A stretch of DNA of 64,000 nucleotides from Magnolia sinica (GCF_029962835.1 NC_080579.1:85019959-85083958), one strand, 5' to 3'; positions 12,777-24,790 are shown, counted from the stretch's first letter. The notes: a model not told the origin generated them from the letters alone. Numbers and translations are program-made.

Positions 12777-13645
12777 CCGAGAATCATGAGCGGCCTCAAG
12801 AACTTCTTTCTCAAGTCAGGGAGGTTCGGGACACATAGGCGGCCATGGTAATGTAAGCCCCCATCCATACCAATGCTCCACTCTGAATCCTCATCTACAT
12901 TAACCTGCCCTCTCATCTTCGCCAACAGCTCATCGTCTGCCTGAGCCGCGATAATCCTATTATCAATGAGGGATTGTACTCCAATATGTGCGATGCCCTC
13001 ATACGGCTCCTCCACCGTGAGTTTCTGCTTAAAGTCTCGCACGAACTCTACCATGTCACACTCTGCTACCATCAACGGAGTCGTAAATGTCAATGCCTTC
13101 TTACGGCTTAGTGCGTCTGCCACAAGGTTGGCCTTACCGGAATGGTAAGAGACCTCAAACTTAAAGTCCTTCAAGGTCTCCATCCATCGCCGCTGCCTCA
13201 TATTCAGGTCCCGCTGAGTGAATATGTATCTGAGGCTCTTGTGGTTGCAAAAGAGCTCGAACTCCTCTCTGTAGAAGTAATGTCTCCAAAGCTTCAGTGC
13301 GAAGATGACGGCTGCTAACTCCAAGTCATACGTCGGGTAATTCTCCTCGTGTTTCCTCAACTGTCTCAAGGCATATGCAATCACCCTATCCTTCTGCATA
13401 AGGACACAACCCAAACTGACACAAGATGCGTCTGTATATATAACATACTTGACCCCTTACCCTGGCAATACTAGCACAGGGGCAGATGTCAACCTGTCCT
13501 TCAGCTCCTGAAAAGCTGCTTCTGCCTTTTCATTCCAGGCGAACTTTAGATCTTTCCGTGTCAACTGAGACAAAGGTCTAGCTATCTTCGAGAAATCCCG
13601 AATGAATCGTCGATAGTAACTTGCCAGACCAAGAAAACTCCTCAC
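12734..13645 (-). pseudogene. Element 2 RNase H region
   Basis: Two open segments (13645-13457 and 13414-12734) hold the connection motif RSFLGLASYYRRFI, the RNase H block TDAS between them, [19 protein letters not shown] and a tether toward the integrase ([17 protein letters not shown]). The third acidic residue is lost: where element 3 has CDHKSL this copy reads CNHKSL, an Asp to Asn change through one G to A transition. The segments are separated by a stop and a frameshift. Confidence 0.85.
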
Positions 13646-13819
13646 CTCGGTAACCGAACCGGGCTACTCCCAGTCCTAAACTGCGGCTACCTTAGTAAGG
13701 TCTACAGCTATCCCTTCCTTGGACACCACATGTCCCAGGAACTTGACTGCTTCTTTTCAAAAGTCGCACTTCTTGTACTGTGCAAACAACTGATTCTTCC
13801 TCAGAGTATCCAAGACTAC

Positions 13820-14429
13820 TCACAAGTGTTCCTCGTGCTCTTCCCGACTCTTGGAGTATATCAGAATGTCGTTAATAAACACAATGACGAATCGGTAAAG
13901 GAACGGCCGAAATACTCTGTTCATCAAGTCCATGAACACAGCCGGAACATTCGTAAGACTGAACAACATCACGAGAAACTCATAGTGCCCAAAACAAATC
14001 CTGAAAACCATCTTCTGCACGTCTTAATCCCTAACGCGCAACTGATGATACCCTAACTGCAAGTCGATCTTCGTGAAATACTACGCTCCTCTCAACTGAT
14101 CAAACAAATCGTCTATCCTGGGCAGAGGATACTTGTTCTTCACCGTCACTTGGCTCAACCTACGATAATCAATACACAATCGCAGTGAACCGTCCTTCTT
14201 CTTTACAAATAACACGGGTGCTTTCCAAGGAGACACTCGGCTGTATAAAGCTAGCATTTAACAGATCATCGATCGATTTTCTCAGCTCCTCCATCTCACA
14301 CGTAGCCATGCGATAAGTCGGTAATGAAATAGGTGTCGCACCAGGCACAAGGTTGATCGTGAAATCGATCTCGCGCCGAGGAGGTAGTCTAGGTATCTTA
14401 CTGAACACGTCCTCAAACGCTTGAACCAC
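13820..14429 (-). pseudogene. Element 2 reverse transcriptase
   Basis: The RT is spread over several frames. The first part (14429-14169) has EIDFTINLVPGATPIS and YRMATCEMEELR. The later part (14020-13820) has [25 protein letters not shown] and the catalytic motif. That motif reads [10 protein letters not shown] where an active enzyme needs [10 protein letters not shown], so one metal-binding Asp has become Asn. The middle part (about 14021-14168) is read only with frameshifts. The enzyme would be inactive even if the frames were whole. Confidence 0.87.
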
Positions 14430-14597
14430 TAGTGTGTCTTCAAGTGCCAGGCCATCAACATTCTTCAGTAAGGAAGCATAATAAAGGACTCAAAAAGGGC
14501 AACTGACCTGCACGGGAAATGTAAAGGGCGTGCCCTCAGGCCCGTGAGCCGTCACTAGTCGGGTCTCGCAGTCAATCTCGGCCCTCACTTCAGTCAA

Positions 14598-15158
14598 TCA
14601 ATCCATACTAAGGATGATGTCCAAATGGTATATCATGGTGACAATCAGGTCAATGCATATTGTCCTGCTCCCTAGATCTATCAAGCAACCCTCACACATT
14701 TTGGTGACATCTGTAAAAGTCCCTGGTGCTGTGATAACTCTCACCCCAACCATCGGAGTCGTCTTCAGCCCTAAGCGCTGGACTGCAGAACATGATATCA
14801 CGGATATAGTAGATCCCGTATCCACCAACAGAAATATAGGAGTACCTTCAATGTGGATGGTGAGCTCGAATGCGAAAGGTATGGTAGCTGTAGTGTCAGG
14901 CGCTTCCATTGTAAGTGCGTGAACGTGTGCCTGCTGAGATCTGTTGGGCTGAGGCACCATAGGTCGCTGAGGTGGCCTAAATCGAGGTGCAGGAGACCTG
15001 AAGGAAGGATGTGTAGGTGTTGTCCGTAGGGGTGGAGCCGATAGAGCCTGAGGGTGAGGGCAGTCGATTCTCTGTGGCGGCGAAAACCCATTATCTCTCA
15101 TGCATGCAAAACAACTCTCTACAGCATGACCTGGTCTCCCACAATACTTACATGTCAC
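14598..15158 (-). pseudogene. Element 2 gag zinc knuckle and aspartic protease
   Basis: The 186-codon open frame starts with a CCHC zinc knuckle (CKYCGRPGHAVESC), which in Gag binds RNA. A proline-rich linker follows, then an aspartic protease with the active-site triplet in [12 protein letters not shown]. The second protease motif reads IILSMD where ILGMDWL is usual, and a stop follows there. The protease would release the enzymes from the Gag-Pol polyprotein. Homologous segments in element 3 are at 46430-47100. Confidence 0.85.
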
Positions 15159-15164
15159 ACCAGG

Positions 15165-16258
15165 TCACCTCATCGGAACTAGTGGCGCCTCGATCCTGGG
15201 AGGAGAGTCGGTACCGGATCTCTTGCCAAGGAATGGCCTGCTCGGCATATCTGGTCGTGGCCTAGGGATCATAGGCCCACGAGAACATGACATTCGATCC
15301 CCATCTTGCTCCGCCCGCATAGACATGTGTACTAGCTCAGCATAGGAGGGTATGTTAGCACAGCACATCTTCGAGCGAATATTAAGTCGCAGGCCCTCGA
15401 AAAAAATGCCGCATCCGCATCTGCGCGTCAGCAAGTACTGTAGGGACGTACCTGCCCAACTCCGTAAACCGGTGCTCGTACTTTGTCACTGACATGCCCC
15501 CTGTCTGAGGTACAAGAACTCATTCTCCTTCTCGTGCCAGTACGTCTAGGGATAGTACTTCTCATGAAAGCGGAACTTAAAAGCTGCCCGTGTCCATACA
15601 TAGTCAACTGCAACGGTCCGCAGGACACTATCCCACCACAAGCTGGCCTCCTTTTCAAACATAAAGGTGGCCAACTCGACCTGCTCCAACTCTGTACAGT
15701 GTAGCATCCTTAGCATCTTAGAGATGCAGTCTAGCCAATATTCGGCCTCCTCGGGTCTATGAGAACCCGCAAAGGTAGGAGGCTACAAGCGCTGGAATCG
15801 CTCGAGGAGGCCACCATACCCAAGTTTCCTGTAGGGTATATAGCAGGTGCAAGTGAAGGCACACCCTCATCCTGAGCGGAAGGCCCTACAATCCCAGCAG
15901 GGCATTTAGATGGTGAAGGTGGAGTTGCACTCCCACCCTGAGCTAGGGCCCCTGCAATAGTGGCCAAGAGCTACTGGTGCTGCTGGTGCATCATCATCAT
16001 CAACTGCTCCAACCTATCAGTAGGTGGGGCCAACTGAGGCTCATGCTGCGTCGAAGAAGACGCACGGTTTTGCTCACGAATCGGTGGTGTGTAAGGTGGC
16101 GGCCTAACTGTAGGACCAGTAGAAGGCTGAGGCTCAGGCATAGTCTCACGAATCGGGCCCAAACCAGGGTCTGTACGACCTTCACTCTGGGGAGGTGCCC
16201 AGTCCATCGAATTAATAAGTGTGAGGCGTGCCATACTCCGTGTGACCTTAGGTGGCAT
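15165..16258 (-). pseudogene. Element 2 gag
   Basis: Gag starts at the ATG at 16258 (MPPKVTRSMARLTL) with a Pro/Ser/Thr-rich N-terminus and a Gln-rich end (MMMMHQQHQ). The capsid-like region is broken into several frames down to 15165. The last open segment includes a stretch like LRLNIRSKMCCANIPSYAEL, matching LRLEIRSKMCCVSISTYAEL in element 3. Gag forms the particle in which reverse transcription takes place. Many premature stops are present. Confidence 0.82.
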
Positions 16259-16486
16259 TCCCTATATAAAATAGGGTGCAACTTACGTAAGATGTAGCAT
16301 AGCAATACACAATCCTTTAAGCATTCCACACAGCTTTATAGCAAAAGAGACCGCATGCATTTTATTTACCAAAATTTGTCACAGCACATGGAATACAGTG
16401 TTACACGAATCATGATAGAAAATGCATACAAACGCAAATATCCTAACACAACAACAAAATGAGTTACGGGGTGACAACTTGGATGT

Positions 16487-17710
16487 CTAGGCATCCGAGT
16501 CTAGTGACGGAGGAAGGGCACCCTTATCCAGTAGGCAGCACAAGATGGACCTCAAAGTGCGAGTCACTTTCTTAAACTTGTATTTCATGAGGCCCCAAAG
16601 ATCCATTATATCCTGTCGTAGGACAGCCTGACCTTCCTCAAGTCGAGCTAAGCAAGCTCGAACAGTGTCATGCTCCAGTGCCGTAGGAGGGGAACTCTCA
16701 TCTGTATCCTGGGCCTCCTCTTCTTCCTCACTCTGCTCTTCTTCTATTTCAGCTCCCCCTTCTTCCTCACTCTCTTCCTCTTCGCTCTCTGTCTCATCCT
16801 CACTCTCATCAAGTCGGGCTTGTCATTGCCATGGCCCGATTCTCATCTGATTGAGAATCGCTTCATTGATGTAATGGATCGGCACTGGCTTTTCCGCCCC
16901 AAGTCTATAGCCAAACTCATGAACAATCTTGCATATGAGTCGGCCGAATGGGAGCGAATCCGACCTCCTGTTAGAGCGTGCGGTGAGAACTATCTGTCAC
17001 AGAACATACGTAAGCACACACAACTTCTCTCCTTGCCCCACTTAATACAGGAAATCTACCATCAGGCGCGTGCACTTGCTGCAGTTGCTCCACTTGGGGT
17101 AGACATTGAACATGAAGATGTGGTGAAGTAGATGGAAGTCACCAGTCATATTGGTCGCTAGAAGGCTATCGTTGGGTTGCCACTGAACCAGTTGGCCACA
17201 AAGGGTCCGTGTGCGGCGATCTCTTTCACGTGCACTCCTCAGATTTTTCTCACTTGCATGTACCTCTCTAAGAGGCACATTCATAAGCCGAGATACTAAA
17301 CCAACGACAATTGTGGCTTCCCGATCTCTTCCGCAGGGGATCTTGAACTGCAAGGGCTCCAGCGTAGGCTCTCGAATGTGGGCAAAGAAAGCTTGGACAG
17401 TGCCCACATTTGCGCGGTACTCGCCCTCAAATAGGGGACCCCACCTGGCCTCTTCTAGGCGCTCGAGCAAGAGGTATTCCCCAAATAGCCTTGCATCCAC
17501 ATGAGCTTCAAAAAGGACTCTACGGCCCTCATAAACTCCATACGACAGCTCCGCCAACAGAGTCCTTTCGACGGGAGCCTGGGGATCAAGAACCCGTTTA
17601 GTCTGAAACTCCCGATTGACACTCGTACTCGCGGCTACACCTCTCGGTCTCCTCGAACGAGTAGGGCGACTAGGCCCAGCTTCTTCCACAAGAGCTCTTT
17701 TCTTTCCCAT
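16487..17710 (-). pseudogene. Accessory ORF of element 2, upstream of gag, sense strand
   Basis: This extra reading frame lies between the 5' LTR and gag and reads in the same direction. I start it at MGKKR (17710) because element 3 begins at the same residues. An open part of 222 codons (17710-17042) has a basic N-terminus (RPTRSRRPRG) and a globular domain with conserved blocks (PLFEGEYRAN, LRSARERDRRTR, LLHHIFMFNVYPKWSNCS). It ends in DFLY followed by TAA. Homology to element 3 continues in frame after this stop (GQGEKLC), then through an acidic Glu-rich stretch and a tail ending KFKKVTRTL and ILCCL, to TAG at 16489-16487. It resembles what is called a putative plant transposon protein domain. 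Its function is unknown to me. Confidence 0.75.
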
Positions 17711-18762
17711 GAGAGAAAGAAGGGCGGAAAGAGAGAAAATAGTCGTCACAAGCTCAAAAAGAGCAATTGAAATGGAAGAAAAAGTGGGAATAAGATGGGT
17801 TATGTGCTCACAAGATCGTTGCAGCACACAATGGTATTTGTGTGTTCCAAAAAGAGAAGGAATGAAGAAAGTTGAAGGAATGGGGAAGATTGGAAGAGGG
17901 ATTGTTGGGTTTTTGGAATCTTAAGCTACAAAAAGGGGATGTGTAGGCTCAAATGAAAGGGGATAAAGAGGAAAAATGATGGAATAGAGTAGGTTAGTGA
18001 GTTTACACGAATTTGAGACTCAAATGGAGGGTTTAAGAGCTCAAATGAGATAATGGAAAAGAGTTGGCAGCTGCGGTAGAGGTTTTTGAGGGGGTGGTGC
18101 AAGGGTTGCACGAAAATGAGAAAAGGAGTGTTTAAAGGAGAGGTTTGAGTGAAAAATCTAAGATTTTTTTGAGAAAAGAAGAGCTTGAAGTGGTGGTTTG
18201 TGAAGGATAGGTAGCATAGGAGGGGTTCTAATCGACCCCACATGCGTCCGTGGGCCACACAGCACCCAGGACCCATCAGCCTGAGTCGTCCTGCCCGGCC
18301 AAGCCTATTTGGTGGCCGGGCCTCGCCGGTCTCTGGACTATCCGGTGAGGGTTCGCCCTTTGGGCGAGGTCCTCCTGCCCACTGGGTCCCAAAAAGGTGT
18401 GGGTCCCACCCTGGGTCCCCCTGGAGATATACTATTAGGCCCCCAACTCCGTTTTGACTCGTTTCGGGTCATTTCGAATAGATTCTGATGTATATTCATG
18501 TTTTCCAATTTTAAACGGCTGGGACGAAATAAAGCATGGTCTAAACCCGTCAATTGACGGTCTAAGGGTGATTTGGGATCGACTCATGCGATCACGGATG
18601 GGTACAGACCCAAGCAAGGTGATCGATTTCGATGAACTTTGCCAATTGACGAAATCAAGGAAACCTAAGCTTGTTTCTACATTTCTCTCACACCCAACTA
18701 TGTTGAAAAGCATCAGCGTACATCGTGTGACCCTAAGCCAGGTCCGGTTTAATCCAAATCAT
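17711..18762 (-). other. Leader of element 2 between PBS and accessory ORF
   Basis: Non-coding leader of about 1 kb on the minus strand with pyrimidine- and purine-rich tracts. It has no conserved frame, although the accessory ORF frame stays open to 17827 upstream of its first conserved Met. Confidence 0.5.
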
Positions 18763-18774
18763 GCTCTGATACCA
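18763..18774 (-). promoter_or_regulatory. Primer binding site of element 2
   Basis: The minus strand reads TGGTATCAGAGC three bases inside the 5' LTR. This is the usual plant PBS complementary to the 3' end of initiator methionine tRNA. Confidence 0.88.
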
Positions 18775-21130
18775 ACTTGTAACGCCCTAAAAATCGGGTG
18801 TCAAGTAAAAGTCCAACTCCCGAGGTCCAACGCATCACTTATGCAACATATTTAATGATGATTAAATGTTGTCTGTATTAGTGCATAAAATATAAATTAG
18901 ATAAGCCAAAGTAGCAAAACATAATCCAGGGACAGTTGTAATACGCAAGTGGAAGACTTACTCAAACACGTATAACGTTATAACACAGCATAGTTCCCCA
19001 AAGTATGTATGCATTGTCAGGTCAATAATTACATGTATTGTTTCCAAATATAAAATGTCAAAAATGTGATAGTCCACTATAAGTATAACCCTGAAGCCCC
19101 GTCGATGCGGATGGCCTAAGCGAAACCACCGGAGAATTGCATATATAAGAACTCATCCTGATCGTCATAATAATCGGGCTCCGCCTCCTGAGTCGCATCA
19201 TCATCTACAACTAAGACAGAGTCTGGTTGGTGTTTAATACACCGTCCCAGAACGTGGGAGTGAGTGATCAAATCAATGGGATCATAGAGCAAAGGTTAAC
19301 ATGTTATCAATTCAGTCAAGCAGTAATGATAAAACAGACATATCAGACATTCCTAGATACTCTTATTAATGCAAGCATGAAATGTAAGCATGATGCATGC
19401 CCTCGCCTACACTCCCTCGTGCGACATCATCTTACGGTCGCGACATGCTTTCTTCCCTCTGTGCTCTTTAACCTGGGGCACATGCAGTACGATAGAATGA
19501 GCGTGATTACCGAGTTATTATTAGTCCCTTTCATACAGAAGGATTGAAAATCTAAGGTACCTCCCTTATATCAATTCCCAAACAATGATCCATTCTAAGG
19601 TCGTCAGTCCTAGCAATTCTCATAGGATATTGCAGTTTCTAGGTCACTGTAAAGGGCTCGTCACCTTATCAGTGCAGGCCTAGTGTACTCTTGTTGCTAC
19701 ATAAGGGCTCGTCGCCTCTACGCAGTCTTAGCGTACACTCGAGGTCACTACAAAGGGCTTGTTACCTTATCAGTGTAGGCCGACAGCTCGAATACAGTGT
19801 CTCATACCACCGTATTCTGCTCACGAGTCTGGGTTGCTCACTGGTCACTACGGGGAGGCTCGTCACCCCAGCATAGGCCGATAGCTCAACCACGGTGTCT
19901 CATACCACCATGCCCGGCTCATGAGTCTTAGCAGATCGAGGTACCAAGGTTAACAGGATTTTCACTGGTGAGTTTGGTACCTTAGGTTCAAGCAGTAGTG
20001 TTCATACATGGTGAATATACATCAGGTCAATCGGGTTTCTTGACGAGCTCAACTAGTACGAGCGCACGTTGAGTTAATCGACATGAAGTATGTAAGCACT
20101 CCGTGTGGCCTAACCACTGCCAACATCCCAAGTACGGCTCGGATTCATCGATCACGTCCTATGTGGCGAGACAACCTCAACCACCTATTCAATGCCTGTT
20201 ACTGATTGCCTGGACTATCCTGTAGTCCCAAACAAAATCAACTATAACAGATAATCATACAAGCTTATCAGAATAGTAATGGATCAACAATTCCAATCAT
20301 ACCAGCATGTGAGCATTTGATGGCTTTCAACTTAAACTTGAATTCACACATAGGCAGTGTCTAAGTAATACAGACAAAGAATATAAGTTACATGGAGGAA
20401 ATCATATACATCGTTAAGGTAGTTGAGAATTTCTTCTCAATACCCATATAAAGTACAATTTATTATACACTTGTTCAATCAGATATTTCTACAAACACTT
20501 AGACTACATATTCCAACATACATGATGTATGTTAGTGATGACATGTATTAGGGCAAATCCTTACACCAGGGAGTTGCCCCGTATGCCACATGCATATACC
20601 CACGGCAGATAATCATGGCATGCATAAATCCAAGTTCCATATCCATTTAATCATTTGCACAAACACTTGGGCTACACACTTTAACATATATAACTAATAT
20701 TGGTCGTGGCGTGATTTAGGGCAAGTCCTTTCGCTAAAGAGTTGTCGCATATATAATAGGTGTATATCCATGAAAGATAATCATGTTAGGCACAAATCCA
20801 AATTTCATACGTATTCAGACATCACAACATATATATAGAATACACTATATGCCACATATTTCATATATACTTATAAAACGAAACAGACGACGCATTTTGC
20901 ATGTAAAATAGCACCCACGTGAGTTATAAATTATTAACCGACATTGAAAGCTTTGAAAACCATAACCTATACGTTTATAGTCCGCACCTTTCGCCAGTAG
21001 ACTCGTAACAAACTCAGTTTTAAAGCTAAGTCTTTGTCTACGGCAGATTGCCAACCTATAGCATAAATTAGGTTAGCTATTTCATAACTTACACTATCTA
21101 AAACCCTAAAACAGATTAGGGTTAGGTTTT

Positions 21131-21140
21131 CTTACCTAAG
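21131..21140 (-). promoter_or_regulatory. Splice-donor-like site in 5' LTR of element 2
   Basis: CTTAGGTAAG on the minus strand, about 195 bases downstream of the LTR TATA box. The same sequence occurs at the same place in the right LTR of element 3 (50222-50231). It would suit a leader intron; this is inference. Confidence 0.4.
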
Positions 21141-21330
21141 AACAGGATTGGTATCATCCGAATAGCAACACAGGAGTGGTGGCTAAGCATGTGGAGCGTC
21201 GGGGAAAGATCCCAACATCTATCTCTCACTCTCTCTCTCTTTCTTCCTCACTTTCTTCTTCTCTTTTCTCTCTTCTTTCCCTTAGGTTTTGCAAAATTCG
21301 TATGGCATATGAGAGGGAGTGTTTAAGGTC

Positions 21331-21338
21331 CTTATATA
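21331..21338 (-). promoter_or_regulatory. LTR TATA box (element 2, 5' LTR)
   Basis: TATATAAG on the minus strand in the context GGCCTATATAAGGACC. It is placed to drive the element's transcript leftward. Confidence 0.65.
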
Positions 21339-22119
21339 GGCCCAGGTTTGATGGAAATGGCCCCATGGCCAAGGTATACTTAGATTATATCCAAATACGA
21401 ACTATTCCGGTCCAACGGAACACTTCTGATGGCCCCTTTTCTACGTGCGGTCAGACTTAAGCTCCCTGACCATGGATCTAGGTCAGGCTAAGTTTTCATT
21501 CCGATCGAATTTACAGATTAGCCGTGGAGGACCGGTTTCAGTTCAACGGTCACGGTCACTTGATCAGGGCCACAAGTACATTGACATGTGTGGGACATTT
21601 CTCCTGATTCGAGGGTGTATTTGGGTCAGATTCTGATGGCCTGAATCCTTATATTTGGCCCGCAAGCGACACGACTCAGATTACTTAAATTCAAATTTTT
21701 ATTTCTAAGTATTTTCACGTTTCTCACACACTTTGTTCCGGGCTCAAGTTGTGCATTTCTAGACAGAATCAAGACTTGATTTCTGAGAGGGTTGTCAAGT
21801 CTAGTAATGCAGTCATATCCATATAGTTTCAGGATAATCGGACTTTCGACGTGTGGTCAAGGTCCTATACGGAGTTTCGGTGTGCTCCCAAGAGCAACCG
21901 GGTTTAAGGATGGATTCTAGATTTCAGGGTAATGTAGCGTCAATGATTCTGCATGTTTTGGGTCTTGCAGATCATATTTAAAGTGATTAGTGCTAATTTC
22001 ACAAGCACTCTAGTTTAGCACTTGCTAATATTAACCTAATTTTCTAAGGGTTTTCGTCCTGGGTAATAACTGTCAGAGGGGGTACTCGGTCTTTGTACAG
22101 ATTTTTCCGAGACGTTACA

Positions 22120-22585
22120 AAATACCACCACAAACTGATCGAGGAACGGCCGAAAAACCTCGTTCATCAGCTGTATGAATGCGGCGGGTGCATTGGTCAG
22201 TCCGAATGACGTGACTAGAAACTAAAAATGACCATAGCGTGTCCGGAAAGCCATCTTTGGAATGTCCTCCTCTCGGACCCGAATCTGATGGCAACCAGAA
22301 CGTAAGTCTATCTTGGAAAAATACTTTACACCATGCAACTGATCGAACAGATCATCAATACGGGGAAGTGGGTATCGGTTCTTGATGGTGACTCTGTTGA
22401 GCTCACGATAGTCCACACATAGTCGCAACGAACCATCCTTCTTCTTCAGGGGCTCTCCAAGGCGAACTACTAGGACGAATAAAACCTAACTCCCAGAGCT
22501 CATCCAACTGCTCCTGCAGTTCCCTCAACTCCAACGGTGTCATCCGATAGGGGGCCTTCGAGATGGGCGCAGTACCGGACACCAA
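22120..22585 (-). pseudogene. Element 1 reverse transcriptase, N-terminal half
   Basis: This is the first half of the element 1 RT, cut by element 2. The segment 22585-22403 has [18 protein letters not shown] and [10 protein letters not shown]. The segment 22428-22222 has [19 protein letters not shown] and catalytic motif A (FSKIDLRSG) with its Asp intact. The frame then runs through [14 protein letters not shown] to the insertion point just after VVVF. The two segments overlap in different frames, so a frameshift is present before the KKK-like region. The other half begins at 8146. Confidence 0.88.
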
Positions 22586-22591
22586 CTCAAT

Positions 22592-23065
22592 CTAGGACTC
22601 CACTTGTTGACGTGGCGGCAAACCCTGGATCTTCTGAAACATATCCAGGTACTCACAAACAACTGGCAACTGCTTGATACTCTCTGCCACAGAATCTTCA
22701 ACGACCAAAGCCAAGAGACTAGATAACGGCTCCACTCTAGGCTCGGCGACGAACTGGAATACTGGCAAGCCTGGAATATGAAATGTAACTGTCCTCGCCG
22801 CACAGTCTAAGACGGCACCATACTCTGCAAGCCAGTTCATACCGAGAATAACATCGAATCCTGTTATCAGCATCACGAACAGATCGGAAAGAAGGAACAT
22901 CTCGACCACTAACACCAGGCAAGAAGGGCAGTAATGGGTCAATACCACAGACTTCCCCATGGAAGTCGAAACAGCAAAGGCCTCAGACACGGACTCTGAT
23001 GGAATACCGGTCGATCGGTAAAATTGCTCAGCCACAAAAGAATGGGAAGCGCCAGAATCAAACAA
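22592..23065 (-). pseudogene. Element 1 aspartic protease
   Basis: A 157-codon open frame carries a retroviral-type aspartic protease. The active-site triplet is in MFDSGASHSFV, and the second motif is GFDVILGMNWLAEYGAVLDC. The C-terminal part (EYLDMFQKIQGLPPR) leads into RT. The protease would process the Gag-Pol polyprotein. This segment lacks obvious damage but its neighbours are out of frame. Confidence 0.87.
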
Positions 23066-23247
23066 AACATGAGCAATGCAAGCAGAAACGACATGAATAC
23101 TCTCAACGACTCCACCGGTCGATGACTGCGGGTCCTGGCCTAGCGCCTGCTACGCAGAATAAAAATGGCCCTGAGCTGGTAGGGAAAGAAAACCGGAAGA
23201 CTGAGGGTCCTAAGTTTGTGCCTACTGGGCTACGATACATACTGGAC

Positions 23248-24628
23248 CTAGGGACCGGACATACGAATATTCCCTCTATAGGTGTTGTGGCTGCTGTTGT
23301 CTCTACTGCTATTGTTTCTGCTGAGGAGGTCTGCCTGGCTGCCTCTGCTGCTGAGGAGGAGCCCTAGAAGCGGCAGGTGGAAGCTGCGCTCTCTGCTGTT
23401 GCTGAGAAGGACAAGGAGGGGGTAACTGCGGTGGCCTCTACTGCTGCATGGGGAGAGGGCACTCACGCCTCCGATGTCCGGCCTATCCACAGCTGAAGCA
23501 TACACCAAAAAAGGGGCCGAAAGATGCAGCGGCCGGCGATGCTGATGATGAGAAAAAAGCTACTGTCTGAACCACAGGTTGCTGAAACCTTGATCTGCCC
23601 CTCCATCTCTGTTGATGGAGCTGCCTAAAATTGTCGGCTGGTGCTCTCCACTTCCGGTCTCCACTGAAACTCTGCTCTCTCAATCTCTGGGTCATAACCC
23701 AGTCCTCCTCATAAACTAGTGCTCGATGAACGTCCTGGTCGAACGTCTCCAAGCAATGCCCTACCATGCGGCTACGAAGGGCAAGGCGCAAACCAGTCAC
23801 AAAACGACGAGCCCTCATCTTCTCATCGCTAGTGAGATGAGGAGCAAATCTAGACAAAGCCAAGAAACGGGTCTCATACTGAGATACGGTCATATCACCC
23901 TACACTAGGGTCTCAAACTCGATAGCCCGCTGGATCTAAACGTGCTCAGGGAAGAACTTTTGGTCGAAACGGGTCACGAACTCCTCCCATGTCCAAACAA
24001 ACTGAGGCCCAACCATCCTGGATACGGATGACCACTAATGACGGGCCTCACCCTGAAGGAGATAGGTCGCAAGGGATACTCTCTAGCCCGCAAGACACTG
24101 TATAGTGTAAAAAATCCTCGCAACCTCAGTGCGCCAAGCCTCGGCGGTAAAAGGGTCAAGGTCACCACTAAACCTCGGGGGATCATGCCGCCGGAACTCT
24201 CGGGCTATCGCACTAACACGCGGTAAGTTAGACTGCCCAGAAACCTCAGTGGTAGCAGGCTGACGTGTCTGCAATGCGGTGACAATAAACTACATCAACT
24301 GCTAAAAATGCTCGGCTCCTATAGGTACTGTCGGAAAGGCAGGGGCGGAGCAGGAGCCCCAGTAATTGGAACAACAAGCTGAGGAGGAGGAATAGGTGGG
24401 GGAAACCGGAGCAACTGGAGCCTCTGTAATCGGAACAGCAGACTGAGGCGGAGGAATAGATGGGGGAACAGGATCAACTGGAGGAACAGGCTGGATCGGA
24501 ACCTCTGGAATCAGATCCTCAACAACGGGAGAAGGATGTGCTCGAGTAAGATGGGTACCTCGGGCGCCTCGTCCACGGGCCCCACGAACACAGGTGTCAT
24601 GACTATGGGTATCACGTCCACACATCAT
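23248..24628 (-). pseudogene. Element 1 gag
   Basis: Gag begins near 24628 (MMCGRDTHSH) with a long Pro/Val-rich N-terminus. The segment 24274-24083 has the capsid start (FRRHDPPRFSGDLDPFTAEA). The segment 23893-23483 has the Gag core (MTVSQYETRFLALSRFAPHL and RFVTGLRLALRSRMV) and the beginning of a zinc knuckle (CFSCG, then a stop). Gln/Arg-rich sequence follows to 23248. Several stops and frameshifts separate these parts. Confidence 0.83.
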
Positions 24629-24773
24629 CGTCTACAAAATAATGATGACGTAAGGAATTAGGACAATTATAAGCTCAATACGGAGCGAAGGGAAGAATCT
24701 TGAAACACTACTTGTCTTATGTTCTTGGCAGACATGCGATGTTATCCTGAATCATTCCAGAATTACTTGCTAT

Positions 24774-24785
24774 GCTCTGATACCA
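24774..24785 (-). promoter_or_regulatory. Primer binding site of element 1
   Basis: The minus strand reads TGGTATCAGAGC five bases inside the 5' LTR, matching initiator Met tRNA as in elements 2 and 3. Confidence 0.87.
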
Positions 24786-24790
24786 ACTCC

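Larger units (their letters stand above)
8147..22119 (-). mobile_element. Element 2: Ty3/gypsy chromovirus with accessory ORF, nested in element 1
   Basis: This is a full-length LTR retrotransposon of about 14 kb on the minus strand. In element order it has: 5' LTR (22119 to 18778), PBS, long leader, accessory ORF (17710 to 16487), gag (from 16258), zinc knuckle and protease, reverse transcriptase, RNase H, integrase, chromodomain-like tail, PPT and 3' LTR (11490 to 8147). The same layout, LTR motifs and polypurine tract occur in element 3, so they are one family. Coding regions are broken by many stops and frameshifts. The RT motif reads FIND instead of FIDD, and an RNase H Asp is Asn. It is dead, and younger than element 1, which it interrupts. 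Confidence 0.92.
18778..22119 (-). repeat. Element 2 LTR, right copy (5' LTR)
   Basis: This 3342-bp copy has intact TG...CA ends (TGTAACGCCC to GACGTTACA). Being the 5' LTR of a minus-strand element it carries the promoter: TATATAAG at 21338-21331, a GA-rich tract (plus-strand CT at about 21220-21290) and the splice-donor-like CTTAGGTAAG at 21140-21131. Confidence 0.92.

Noticed and set aside
17211-17924. Plus-strand frames opposite the accessory ORF
   Set aside because: They are mirror frames of the conserved minus-strand frame, and element 3 does not keep them as a family feature.
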